From IMG/VR virus record IMGVR_UViG_3300037493_002275, positions 1 to 37,667 of that record: a DNA stretch of 37,667 bases, one strand, 5' to 3'. The DNA is from a virus. How positions within the stretch are numbered: position 1 is the first letter of the stretch; every line of letters starts with the position of its first letter. A program made the translations under genes and the position numbers. The notes beneath the pieces were generated by a model. The model was not told the DNA's origin. It did no database searches and saw nothing but the letters and a program-made list of their open reading frames with translations. Shown here piece after piece: positions 8,506-16,020 of the stretch.

Positions 8506-9069
8506 ATGGCAGCTTTAAATTTAGACATATTAGTAATTCCTACATATAATGTATTAACATTAGGTGTTGCTGATGTTTCTACATATCCTGTTTCTCCTAT
8601 TGTTTCTTCTCCCACTATTGAAATAACTGTTCCAGGTTTTGGAAAAATCACTCTCCCTTTCATACCTAATGATTTTAATGTTTTTACATCTTTAACACTT
8701 GGTATAACTAGTGTTGGTCAGCCTCTACTACCTCTTCCTGATGGTGTTTACTATTTAAGATATTCTGTCACTCCTTCATATATAAATTATGTAGAGAGAA
8801 CAATTATTCGTGTAGAACAACTTCAAGAAAAGTTTGATAATGCATTTATGCAATTAGATATGATGGAATGTGATAGAGCTATTAAAACTCAATCTAAGGT
8901 GGATTTAACTAGTATATATTTCTTTATACAAGGAGCAATTGCTGCAGCTAATAACTGTGCAATAATTGAATCAAATAAACTTTACAACCAAGCAAGTAAA
9001 ATGTTAAATAATTTTATGAGAAATGGTTGTCAATGTTTTGGAAATAATTATATAATTAATTTTTCTTAA
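8506..9069 (+). CDS. Conserved virion protein with beta N-terminal and helical C-terminal halves
   Basis: 187 residues. Residues 1-100 are beta-rich with many Pro/Thr/Val (PTIEITVPGFGKITLPF; DGVYYLRYSVTPSYINY), like a small Ig or jelly-roll domain. Residues ~105-187 are helical: QEKFDNAFMQLDMMECDRAI, IQGAIAAANNC, then a Cys-x-Cys near the end. The same organisation, including the MMECDRAIK phrase, recurs in other Bacteroidota phages beside fibre genes. It is probably an adaptor or base element for the fibres encoded downstream. No enzymatic motif was found. It ends one base before the next start. Confidence 0.5.
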   Translation: MAALNLDILVIPTYNVLTLGVADVSTYPVSPIVSSPTIEITVPGFGKITLPFIPNDFNVFTSLTLGITSVGQPLLPLPDGVYYLRYSVTPSYINYVERTIIRVEQLQEKFDNAFMQLDMMECDRAIKTQSKVDLTSIYFFIQGAIAAANNCAIIESNKLYNQASKMLNNFMRNGCQCFGNNYIINFS

Positions 9070-9070
9070 A

Positions 9071-9223
9071 ATGGCAAATTGTCGTAATTGTGGAGCAAAA
9101 TTTGGTTGTGGCTGTCAATTAATTAATGGCCTTTGTGCAGCTTGTAATGCTGCATTAACTAAAGGCACAAAAAGAATAAAAGATGTTATTACCCAAACTT
9201 ACAAATTGTGTAGATTGTTCTAG
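9071..9223 (+). CDS. Small Cys-rich (zinc-ribbon-like) protein, 50 aa
   Basis: Translates to 50 residues beginning MANCRNCGAKFGCGCQ and ending KLCRLF before TAG. Cysteines 4, 7, 13, 15, 22 and 25 form CxxC - CxC - CxxC, compatible with one or two zinc sites or disulfides; a lone Cys lies at 47. It starts two bases after the previous stop and overlaps the next gene by 41 bases in another frame, a typical packed phage arrangement. The start context AAAATGGC matches neighbouring genes. Tiny CxxC proteins of this kind occur in fibre cassettes of Bacteroidota phages, but I know no assigned function. Confidence 0.65.
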   Translation: MANCRNCGAKFGCGCQLINGLCAACNAALTKGTKRIKDVITQTYKLCRLF

Positions 9224-9461
9224 TATTCCTGCTTTACTTGCAGATATTAATTGTAAGTTGGCAGAACTTGCAAATAATCTATATAATAATACAGTATTTT
9301 CTTTAAATCGTTCTATAAAAAGCGAAGTGACTTTTGATCTCATAAACTATAAAAGAATTCTATTATATAGAGCTTGTAATATAGATTATGGTAATTATTG
9401 TAACACTGATATTTCATTAGAAATGATTGCAAGTAGAGTAAAACTATTAATACACAAATAA
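9183..9461 (+). CDS. Small conserved helical protein in fibre cassette
   Basis: 92 residues. The N terminus LPKLTNCVDCSSIPALLADI carries a CxxC, followed by a helix (NCKLAELANNLYNNTVF) and a second helical part NYKRILLYRACNIDYGNY, ending in IASRVKLLIHK. It recurs beside fibre genes in Bacteroidota phages by my recognition. It overlaps the 50-residue Cys-rich gene by 41 bases and ends 12 bases before the collar-type fibre. It is probably a virion adaptor; there is no catalytic motif. Confidence 0.55.
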   Translation: MLLPKLTNCVDCSSIPALLADINCKLAELANNLYNNTVFSLNRSIKSEVTFDLINYKRILLYRACNIDYGNYCNTDISLEMIASRVKLLIHK

Positions 9462-9473
9462 AAATAAAAATAA

Positions 9474-10547
9474 ATGTCTTGTTCAAATTGTTATAATGGA
9501 TGTTCAGAAATTGTTTCTGATCAATGTGTTAAATATACAGGAGTTAATGTTCCTGTTCTTGGTATTCAAACTGGAGATTCTCTATCATATGTTGAACAAG
9601 CATTGATTGAATTTCTTACATCTACATTAAATGGAACAGGAATTAAACCAGATATTGATCCTGCTATAATATGTGCATTAGTTCAACAATATCTTCCTGA
9701 TTGTGGAGATATTACAGCTGTTGATTTATTCAATGCTTTAATTAAAGCTGCTTGTGATCTTCAAGAACAAATTGATATTATTGTTGCAGACATTGCAGTT
9801 ATTGAAGCTCCTTATACAGTGGGTTGTTTAACTGGTGTTACATCAACTTCTGGAACACATGCTATTTTACAAGCTGTAATAACAAAACTTTGTTTAATAG
9901 ATGTAGCATTAACAGCACTCACGCTTGATGTTAATACTAATTATGTAAAACTTGCTGATTTATGCACACTTGTTGATGCTTGTATAGCTCCTATTCCTAC
10001 CACTCCAGAACAATATAAAAAAATGGTTCCTTATACAGTGGTAGAATACTATGGAACTTTAGCAAACTTTGATGCAGCTGGAATTGGAATTACTGGACTT
10101 GGTTGGCAATATATATATTTATGTAATGGAGCTAATGGCACTCCTGATAAAAGAGGAAGAACACCTGTTGGTGTAACCACTGTCACTGGTGGTGGTGCAT
10201 TTAATCCAAATGTAGATCCTGCATTCCCTGGTAACATAAACTATACATTAAATCAAATATATGGAACTAACACAATAACACTTACAACAAATCAAATTCC
10301 TGCACATACACATAGTGCAACAACTGTTATATCTCCTGATCCTCATAGTCACACTTATAATACAGGTTCACGAACTACTACTGGTTGGAGTGGAGATAAT
10401 GATCTTGATAATCTTGGTCCTCTAAATTCTACTACAGGAAGCACATCGTTAACAGCAAACACAACGATTAGTTCTACAGGAACAGGTCTTTCACATTCTA
10501 ATATTCAACCTGTATTAGCTTGTTATTATATAATGTATATTCCTTAG
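9474..10547 (+). CDS. Fibre protein with phage tail-collar domain
   Basis: 357 residues. The C-terminal ~150 residues match the tail-collar/short-fibre fold (microcystin-dependent-protein-like): GWQYIYLCNGANGTPDKRGR, then TLTTNQIPAHTHS with a His-rich continuation (DPHSHTY), and the terminal signature LSHSNIQPVLACYYIMYIP. In T4 gp12-type fibres such His clusters bind metal in the trimer. The N-terminal ~60 residues (Cys-rich, then VKYTGVNVPVLGIQTGDSL) are shared with the next gene and probably anchor the fibre. Residues ~60-190 are helical repeats with trimeric-shaft character. It ends in TAG exactly where collar domains end, which argues against amber recoding. Role: receptor-binding or head/tail fibre. 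Confidence 0.75.
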   Translation: MSCSNCYNGCSEIVSDQCVKYTGVNVPVLGIQTGDSLSYVEQALIEFLTSTLNGTGIKPDIDPAIICALVQQYLPDCGDITAVDLFNALIKAACDLQEQIDIIVADIAVIEAPYTVGCLTGVTSTSGTHAILQAVITKLCLIDVALTALTLDVNTNYVKLADLCTLVDACIAPIPTTPEQYKKMVPYTVVEYYGTLANFDAAGIGITGLGWQYIYLCNGANGTPDKRGRTPVGVTTVTGGGAFNPNVDPAFPGNINYTLNQIYGTNTITLTTNQIPAHTHSATTVISPDPHSHTYNTGSRTTTGWSGDNDLDNLGPLNSTTGSTSLTANTTISSTGTGLSHSNIQPVLACYYIMYIP

Positions 10548-10567
10548 TTTAAATAAATTAATTATAA

Positions 10568-11431
10568 ATGTCTTGTAATCCTGGAACACCGTGTTATTCA
10601 ACCAAAGTAGTCTATCCTAAAGGATGTAATACAAACTATCCATGTGGTGTAACAAAAATAACCACTGATGATATTGTATATTCAGGATCAAATCTTCCTT
10701 GTTCTGGAATAAACACATGTGATACACTTACAGTGGTTATTCAAAAAATAGATACATTTCTATGTGAAAGTTATATATGTGAGGTACTGGCACAATGTTC
10801 TACCACCACCACCACCACCACAACAACAACAATTCTTCCTTTCACTTGTAATCCTTGTGTAACATATCTTTTAATCAACACTACATCTGTTGCTCAACTT
10901 TATGGTTGGACAGATTGTTATGGTGCAGTATATAGTGATTACCAAATGGGAGGAGATCAAGTTATACAGATATGTGTTTGTGAAGGTTCTCTTGACCATG
11001 CTGTAGCCATTTTAGCCTATCCTATTGGAGCAGGATGTCATCCTGTAGAAGAAACAACAACTACCACTACATCTAGTACAACGACTAGTAGTACAACAAC
11101 AACCACCACCACCACAATACCTCCTGCGTGTGTGTCCACTTTATGGGAATACACTGTAACAGGAGGTGATGTAGAAAATGCTACAGGAAATACAGGAGCT
11201 GTAATCACTATAAATGTTCCTGAACCACTTGAGGTTACAACATTTGATGCTTTTGGTGGAGAACAACAAAGTAATTGTCCTAGTGGTAATACTGGTGGAG
11301 GAGTTGCCTTTAATGCAGGATCTATAGGAACTCATACTTTGTGTTCGGTTAATGAACCATATGCCTGGTATTACAGTAACAATACTGCTGTTTTTCTAAC
11401 CATGACTGATACATTGGTTCCTTGTCCTTAA
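10568..11431 (+). CDS. Fibre-like protein with two poly-Thr linkers
   Basis: 287 residues. The N-terminal module (Cys-rich, VYSGSNLPCSGINTCDTL then IQKIDTFLC) aligns with the N terminus of the upstream collar fibre. A run of ten Thr (residues 79-88) leads to a small Cys-rich beta domain (CNPCVTYLLINTTSVAQLYG; GWTDCYG). A second Thr/Ser tract of ~21 residues leads to a C-terminal beta domain (CVSTLWEYTVTGG to LVPCP). The organisation, anchor - linker - domain - linker - domain, looks like a modular surface fibre. The first beta domain resembles small carbohydrate- or surface-binding modules only in general character; no family is assigned. Confidence 0.6.
   Translation: MSCNPGTPCYSTKVVYPKGCNTNYPCGVTKITTDDIVYSGSNLPCSGINTCDTLTVVIQKIDTFLCESYICEVLAQCSTTTTTTTTTTILPFTCNPCVTYLLINTTSVAQLYGWTDCYGAVYSDYQMGGDQVIQICVCEGSLDHAVAILAYPIGAGCHPVEETTTTTTSSTTTSSTTTTTTTTIPPACVSTLWEYTVTGGDVENATGNTGAVITINVPEPLEVTTFDAFGGEQQSNCPSGNTGGGVAFNAGSIGTHTLCSVNEPYAWYYSNNTAVFLTMTDTLVPCP
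10802..10831 (+). repeat. (ACC)6(ACA)4 tract encoding ten Thr
   Basis: A pure trinucleotide repeat: six ACC then four ACA codons, the cleanest microsatellite-like run in the window. It would be prone to in-frame length change by slippage or recombination. Confidence 0.9.
11054..11116 (+). repeat. ACN/AGT tract encoding Thr/Ser linker
   Basis: ACA/ACT/ACC codons with AGT and TCT interruptions encode the second linker of the fibre-like protein, separating two Cys-containing beta domains. Confidence 0.85.
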
Positions 11432-11443
11432 AATAAAAATAAA

Positions 11444-12391
11444 ATGACAATATTAATAACATTAACTATTGCTGGAACTGATACAGGTCCATTTAATCTA
11501 TATTCTAATTTAGATGGATATACATCAGCGTTTGAAGTAGGAGTTGCTAAAATTGACCTAGTTGCAGGTTATATATCAGGAGTTGTTCCTGATGGTACTA
11601 CAATAATTAAAGTGGTATCTGATAATCCTATTTGTACAAATGATATAGATATTCCATTAACTTTAACTACCACCACTACAACAACTATAGCTAATCCTGC
11701 TACATCAATTTTAAGGTTTGATAATTACACAAGTGGTCTTTTTGAATTTACATTATCCAATCCTATTTATTCTACAAGTATTATTGTAAGTAGTGCTACA
11801 GTTGAAGGATGGACAAGTGGAACAGAATGTGCAGGTGAAACAGATGATGGTGATTATGTTGATTGGTTAAATCCTATAATTGTAGGAGCTGGATCATCCA
11901 CTGCTTCTTCTTTTGGAAATACACCAATGTCTCCTATAGTACAAAGCTGGAAAAGAGGAATTACTATTACAATAGATGGATATGGAAATTATGTAGATGC
12001 TGATACATTAACAATAGATGGAACACTTGTCACTGTAGAAATACCTAATGACTGTGAAATATATACTTCTACTTTATTTACAGAATATTTAGTGGGCGTT
12101 ACAATTGATTGTCCTACAGAATGTGATAATATATGTATAACAACACCTATTACTGTTTATACAGTTTTTGGTGCAGGAATTGAAACAGGAGTAACTGTTT
12201 ATACAGACTCATTACTTAATACACCACTTACTGGATTTAACTATATATTAAATCCAAACACATTTCATATTTATACTATAGATAGCTTTACAGGAGTTAT
12301 AGGAGCTGATACATTGTTAACATGTCCTCCATCAACCACCACAACAACAAGTAGTACAACAACAACAACAACCACCACTGTTCCTCTATAA
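11444..12391 (+). CDS. Fibre/decoration protein with GPF module and poly-Thr tracts
   Basis: 315 residues. Residues 1-72 form a small beta module (ITLTIAGTDTGPFNLYSNLD; DGTTIIKVVSDNPICTND) that recurs at the N terminus of the protein starting at 20997. A seven-Thr linker follows, then a beta-rich domain (~85-225) with GWTSGTECAGETDDGDYVDW, then a Cys-containing domain (CPTECDNICITTP) resembling the small bacterial surface modules found in long fibres, and a C-terminal Thr/Ser tail ending in VPL. No signal peptide or enzyme motif was seen. It is the last gene of the fibre cassette, and a terminator follows. Probably an outer fibre or capsid decoration; function unassigned. Confidence 0.55.
   Translation: MTILITLTIAGTDTGPFNLYSNLDGYTSAFEVGVAKIDLVAGYISGVVPDGTTIIKVVSDNPICTNDIDIPLTLTTTTTTTIANPATSILRFDNYTSGLFEFTLSNPIYSTSIIVSSATVEGWTSGTECAGETDDGDYVDWLNPIIVGAGSSTASSFGNTPMSPIVQSWKRGITITIDGYGNYVDADTLTIDGTLVTVEIPNDCEIYTSTLFTEYLVGVTIDCPTECDNICITTPITVYTVFGAGIETGVTVYTDSLLNTPLTGFNYILNPNTFHIYTIDSFTGVIGADTLLTCPPSTTTTTSSTTTTTTTTVPL
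11666..11686 (+). repeat. ACN tract encoding seven Thr
   Basis: Seven consecutive Thr codons (ACT/ACC/ACA) link the N-terminal GPF module to the next beta domain. Confidence 0.85.
12332..12379 (+). repeat. ACN tract at 3' end of fibre gene
   Basis: TCA ACC ACC ACA ACA ACA AGT AGT followed by eight further Thr codons. The protein ends three residues later (V-P-L). Confidence 0.85.
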
Positions 12392-12427
12392 TAGATTAAA
12401 AGTTCTGTTTGTTGGTTTACAGAGCAT

Positions 12428-12457
12428 CTCCCTAAGTTTTTACTTGGGGAGTTTTTA
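12428..12457 (+). terminator. Intrinsic terminator closing the fibre cassette
   Basis: CTCCCTAAG (12428-12436) pairs with CTTGGGGAG (12443-12451) through nine pairs (one G-T) around a six-base loop, followed by TTTTTAT. It lies 36 bases after the last fibre stop and about 50 bases before a strong promoter, so it separates two transcription units. Confidence 0.8.
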
Positions 12458-12509
12458 TATAATCTCTAATTACATTGATTAAACAATATAATTAAATAAG
12501 TTAAATTAA

Positions 12510-12541
12510 TTTGGTAAATATAAAACAAATATCTATCTTTG
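12510..12541 (+). promoter_or_regulatory. Bacteroidota-type promoter for the tail operon
   Basis: TTTG at 12510-12513 and TATCTTTG at 12534-12541 are separated by 20 bases, matching the -33 TTTG / -7 TAnnTTTG consensus of the Bacteroidota primary sigma factor. The region between terminator and ATG (12570) is very AT-rich. A start site just after the -7 box gives a leader of about 20 bases. An identical architecture occurs at 30577-30608. Confidence 0.75.
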
Positions 12542-12569
12542 TACTAATTTTAACTAAACTAAACCATAT

Positions 12570-13820
12570 ATGTCAGAAAATCAACAATTATTACAACAAC
12601 TTGAAAAGCTATTAGTGTGGAAAAAAAGTAAAAAGTTTTATGCTGAAAAACTTGGTGTTACAGAAATTGAAATTGATGAATTATTAAATGAGTTAAAAAA
12701 TAGAGAAACTGTACAAAATGATGCTGAGGCTGGAGTGTATATTAGTGAATTAGAAAAACAAGTTGTAAAGTTTGAAGAAGATCTTATAAAAGGAGTTGGA
12801 GAAATTATTATTAATAGCAAGGATGAAATTAAAAGTATTGATGAACTAATTGAAAAGTGTGGAATTGATACAAGTGTGTGGGAAATAACTAAATATGTTC
12901 AAAATTATTGGGGAAATAGTTCTACACCACATTGGCAAGTGAAAGCTTGGTTAGCAAAGAAAAAAGAAGAACAACTATTTCAAGAATCATTTGTTGAATT
13001 TTTAGCATCATACCAGCCTGTCTCTCAAGAGATTATGAGTCCAATAGTTGATTTTCGTAAAGATGATGCTTCTTTAATTATCAATAAACAAGATTCTCAT
13101 TTAAATAAATATGATATAGGAGGGAACAATGATGTAGACGAAAGACTATCTAACATTCTTTATAAAGTGGAAATGATTGCTAGTCAAGCTGTTCTTTCAA
13201 ACAACTTAGAAAACATAACATATATAATTGGTTCTGATGAGTTTAACAGTGAGTTTACAGGAATGACCACTAAAGGCACTCCTCAAACTAATACACATAC
13301 ATATCAACAATCATTTGAATACATATGTAACCATGAAGTGTTAATGATTACAATGTTATTACAATATGCTAAAAATGTTAATGTAGTGTATGTACCAGGC
13401 AATCATGATGAATATGTTGGATGGCATATGGTGAATTGGTTACAAACATATTTTAGAGAAACAACAAGAATTATATTTGATGTATCTCCTAAATATAGAA
13501 AATATATAAGTTATGGTAATTCTGCTATGATGTTTAATCATGGTGATGCTATTAAACCTTCAAAACTTGCAGCAATGTTTCCAATAGAATATAGAGAAGA
13601 TTGGTCTTCACATTCCAATTTTTATATATTTACAGGAGATAAACACCATGAAGTGTCTCATGATTTTCATGGAATTAAATTTTATCAAATTTCAGCATTT
13701 TCAAATAGTAAAAGTCTTTGGGACGATAAAAATGGACATACATGTTCTAAAGGAGAAGTTACTGCTTTCCTTATAGATAAGGAACAGGGAATGACAAATA
13801 TATTTAAACAGTATTTATAA
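12570..13820 (+). CDS. Calcineurin-like metallophosphoesterase with N-terminal HTH
   Basis: 416 residues. Residues ~16-44 look like a helix-turn-helix (KKFYAEKLGVTEIEIDELL), and ~95-130 is the WxxxKYVQNYWG-type linker common in phage enzymes of this kind. The catalytic domain (~158-416) shows the metallophosphoesterase motifs in order: D175-x-H177 (QDSHLNK), G221-S-D223 (GSDEF, for GDxx), G277-N-H-D280 (PGNHDE), H324-G (FNHGDAI) and G356-D-K-H359-H (for GHxH). The two-metal site therefore appears complete, with conservative variants. Substrate (phosphodiester, nucleotide or nucleic acid) cannot be read from the sequence. It is the first gene after the promoter and overlaps the next start (TAATG). 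Such genes recur near head-tail genes in Bacteroidota phages; a DNA-end or packaging role is speculation. Confidence 0.85.
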   Translation: MSENQQLLQQLEKLLVWKKSKKFYAEKLGVTEIEIDELLNELKNRETVQNDAEAGVYISELEKQVVKFEEDLIKGVGEIIINSKDEIKSIDELIEKCGIDTSVWEITKYVQNYWGNSSTPHWQVKAWLAKKKEEQLFQESFVEFLASYQPVSQEIMSPIVDFRKDDASLIINKQDSHLNKYDIGGNNDVDERLSNILYKVEMIASQAVLSNNLENITYIIGSDEFNSEFTGMTTKGTPQTNTHTYQQSFEYICNHEVLMITMLLQYAKNVNVVYVPGNHDEYVGWHMVNWLQTYFRETTRIIFDVSPKYRKYISYGNSAMMFNHGDAIKPSKLAAMFPIEYREDWSSHSNFYIFTGDKHHEVSHDFHGIKFYQISAFSNSKSLWDDKNGHTCSKGEVTAFLIDKEQGMTNIFKQYL

Positions 13821-14548
13821 TGGCAACAGGAAGAAAATTAGTTAGTGATGTTAGAGGTATGCACAAGTTACTTTCTAGTGATAATTTAATAACAGATAGA
13901 GTAATTCTTTCTGAAATAAGAAACAATTCTTTAATGTTAATTAAAAGGGAAACAAACCTAAGAAAGCTTTGGGCAACTGACACCTTATTCACCACCATTC
14001 CATGTTTAGAAATGGTAGAAGTTCCTATATCAGAATGTTGTAATTATGTTGATGAATGTACAATAGCAAGAACAAAACATAAACTTCCAAGAATTTCTGA
14101 AGGAAATTATCAATATGTTATTCAAGGTGTTTATTCTATAAATGCTATGGGAGGAAAAGGAAAGAAAATAAAAGAGATAACTGTTAACAGATATATAAAT
14201 CTATTAAAGCTTCCTTATATTAAAAAGGAAGAGTATTTTTGGATATCCAATGATTATTTATATGTAAGTAATCCATTACTACAAGCATTAAGACTTGTTG
14301 CACTTTTTGAAGAAGATGTTCCTAACGATGTTTTATATTCAGAATGTGATTGTGGAACTCCTCAAATTAGTATTGAACAATTATGTATAAATCCTTTAGA
14401 TAAGGAATTCGCTCTTCCTGGATATTTAGAAAAACAAGTGTTAGAACTCACTTCTCAAAAGTTACTATCTACATATTTTAGATTAAAAACTGATATGACA
14501 GATGATGGAGTTGATAGTCAAGCTCCTAATTCAAAACCTACAAATTAA
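13820..14548 (+). CDS. Conserved head-tail adaptor/ring protein of crAss-like phages
   Basis: 242 residues. Opening stretch VSDVRGMHKLLSSDNLITDR, then NSLMLIKRETNLRKLW, FTTIPCLEMVEVPISECC, and the basic VNRYINLLKLPYIKKEEYFW are phrases I recognise as highly conserved in crAss-like and related Bacteroidota phages directly upstream of the IHF-like gene. The C terminus is a helical, polar tail (LEKQVLELTSQKLLSTYFRL then a Gly/Asp/Asn/Pro-rich end). It is probably one of the ring or adaptor proteins between portal and nozzle; the assignment rests on synteny. It overlaps the enzyme upstream by one base and ends one base before the next start. Confidence 0.6.
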   Translation: MATGRKLVSDVRGMHKLLSSDNLITDRVILSEIRNNSLMLIKRETNLRKLWATDTLFTTIPCLEMVEVPISECCNYVDECTIARTKHKLPRISEGNYQYVIQGVYSINAMGGKGKKIKEITVNRYINLLKLPYIKKEEYFWISNDYLYVSNPLLQALRLVALFEEDVPNDVLYSECDCGTPQISIEQLCINPLDKEFALPGYLEKQVLELTSQKLLSTYFRLKTDMTDDGVDSQAPNSKPTN

Positions 14549-14549
14549 T

Positions 14550-15026
14550 ATGAGAATTAAAATAGATTGGAGATCTGCCAGTAAGGAAAATTATATTAAT
14601 TTTTGTAAAAAAAATACATCTACAAAATTATCATTTGATGAATGGAAAAACATTGTATATCTATACATTGATTTATTTAGAGAATATATTTTAGAAAGTG
14701 GAGAAAAAGCAAAACTTCCTTATGGGTTTGGAGAGTTTTCTATAAATAAAAAGAAAAGAAATAAGACAAAAGTGATTGAGGGAAAAGAGTTTATTAACTT
14801 ACCCATTGACTGGCAGAAAACTAAACAGAAAGGAAAAATTATATACAACTTTAATTATCACACAGAAGGTTATTTTTTTGGATGGACTTGGTTTAAAAAA
14901 ACAGCAAGATTTAAAAATACAAATTTGTGGTATTTCAAACCTTCAAGAACCACATCACGACTCCTCTCCCATTATTTAAAAACTGACGAAAAATATCAAC
15001 ATATTTATTGTCAATGGAAATTTTAA
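14550..15026 (+). CDS. IHF-like structural/ring protein
   Basis: 158 residues from the ATG at 14550, chosen because it lies one base after the previous stop and gives a sensible N terminus (MRIKIDWRSASKENYINFCK); an ATG 48 bases upstream would overlap the previous gene heavily. The central part LESGEKAKLPYGFGEFSINK resembles the helix then beta-arm entry of IHF/HU proteins, and the protein is very basic. crAss-like genomes carry such IHF-like genes just before the tail tubular and tail stabilisation genes, exactly as here. Virion ring proteins are expected from that position. DNA bending is possible but not needed. Confidence 0.65.
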   Translation: MRIKIDWRSASKENYINFCKKNTSTKLSFDEWKNIVYLYIDLFREYILESGEKAKLPYGFGEFSINKKKRNKTKVIEGKEFINLPIDWQKTKQKGKIIYNFNYHTEGYFFGWTWFKKTARFKNTNLWYFKPSRTTSRLLSHYLKTDEKYQHIYCQWKF

Positions 15027-15045
15027 ATTTTATAAATATATAAAA

Positions 15046-16008
15046 ATGAGTTATTATTATAAATATGCCTTTATAAGTCCTGAACCAGTATATTCCACTG
15101 TTAAAGAAGAATTAAAATCTTATTTTGATACAGGTGCTATTGATGATCTTTTATTTCCCACTTATTTAGATAAATGCTTAAAAAAATTAGGAAGAACAAC
15201 ATACATTATTAGTGAAGAAATTTTAAACATTGATAACTTTAACTGTCGTCTTCCAGATAACTTTTATGCTGTAAGAGAAGCATGGATGTGTACAGCAGTG
15301 AATGGCTTTCCATATCAATCTGCTAATTCTTTTTATTCTCAAGCAGCAACACAATCAACTATTCAAATAAGTCCTGTTACAATAGGAGGTACACCTTGTA
15401 ATAGTGGTTGTCCTCCTGATGCATGTACATGTATGCCTGATTTAATTCAAGCTGTATATAAAACAAATAATTCTGTTGCTATACAATATGAACATCAATA
15501 TCTACTTAAGCCTGGTAATATATCTGTAAGAAAACATTGTGATGTAAACTATACCAACGATTGGCAAAATTCACAACAAGCTTTTTCATCAAATCAATTT
15601 ACACCAGGATCTTCTAGTATTGATTCATTTGATATTAGAGATAATAAATTTTTTACTAATTTTAGATGTGGCACTGTACATATGATTTTTTATGCTACAG
15701 AATATGATGATATTGGAAATCAGTTAATTCCTGATAACTTTCGTATAAGAGAATATGTTGAAGCATTTATTAAATATAAAGTATTTGAAATGCTCTCTAA
15801 TCAATTGACTGATGAAACCTTTCAACAAATTAGTCAAAAATTAGCTTACTACAAACAACTTTCTGAAGAAGCCTTTATTATGGCAGATATAGAGATCAAA
15901 AAACAAACTCCTTGGGAAAAACAAAGGAGGATTAAAAATGATCTTAATAGATTTAATATGTACGAACTTCCTAATCGTTCTAATAGGAGTGGTAGAAGAC
16001 GTAATTAA
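15046..16008 (+). CDS. Tail tubular protein (P22 gp4 / T7 gp11-like adaptor)
   Basis: 320 residues. N-terminal helices (EPVYSTVKEELKSYFDTG; FPTYLDKCLKKLGRTTY) and a long C-terminal helical part (RIREYVEAFIKYKVFEMLSN, then FQQISQKLAYYKQLSEEAF) flank a beta insertion with a Cys-rich stretch (CNSGCPPDACTCMP). Helical ends around a beta insertion fit the gp4/gp11-type adaptor (Ttub) of podoviruses, which docks the nozzle to the portal. In crAss-like phages Ttub directly precedes the nozzle gene, as here. The C terminus is basic and Arg/Asn/Ser-rich (NRSNRSGRRRN). Confidence 0.7.
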   Translation: MSYYYKYAFISPEPVYSTVKEELKSYFDTGAIDDLLFPTYLDKCLKKLGRTTYIISEEILNIDNFNCRLPDNFYAVREAWMCTAVNGFPYQSANSFYSQAATQSTIQISPVTIGGTPCNSGCPPDACTCMPDLIQAVYKTNNSVAIQYEHQYLLKPGNISVRKHCDVNYTNDWQNSQQAFSSNQFTPGSSSIDSFDIRDNKFFTNFRCGTVHMIFYATEYDDIGNQLIPDNFRIREYVEAFIKYKVFEMLSNQLTDETFQQISQKLAYYKQLSEEAFIMADIEIKKQTPWEKQRRIKNDLNRFNMYELPNRSNRSGRRRN

Positions 16009-16020
16009 TTAATATATAGC

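Noticed and set aside
9474-10547. Diversity-generating retroelement acting on the collar fibre
   Set aside because: No reverse transcriptase, no template-repeat copy of the 3' end and no adenine-rich variable NNY pattern seen in the window.
10802-10831. Trinucleotide tracts as CRISPR or origin iterons
   Set aside because: In frame with coding sequence, unit of three bases, no spacers and no flanking cas or replication genes.
14502-14549. Longer N terminus for the IHF-like protein
   Set aside because: It overlaps the preceding gene by 47 bases; the ATG at 14550, one base after that gene's stop, gives a better start.
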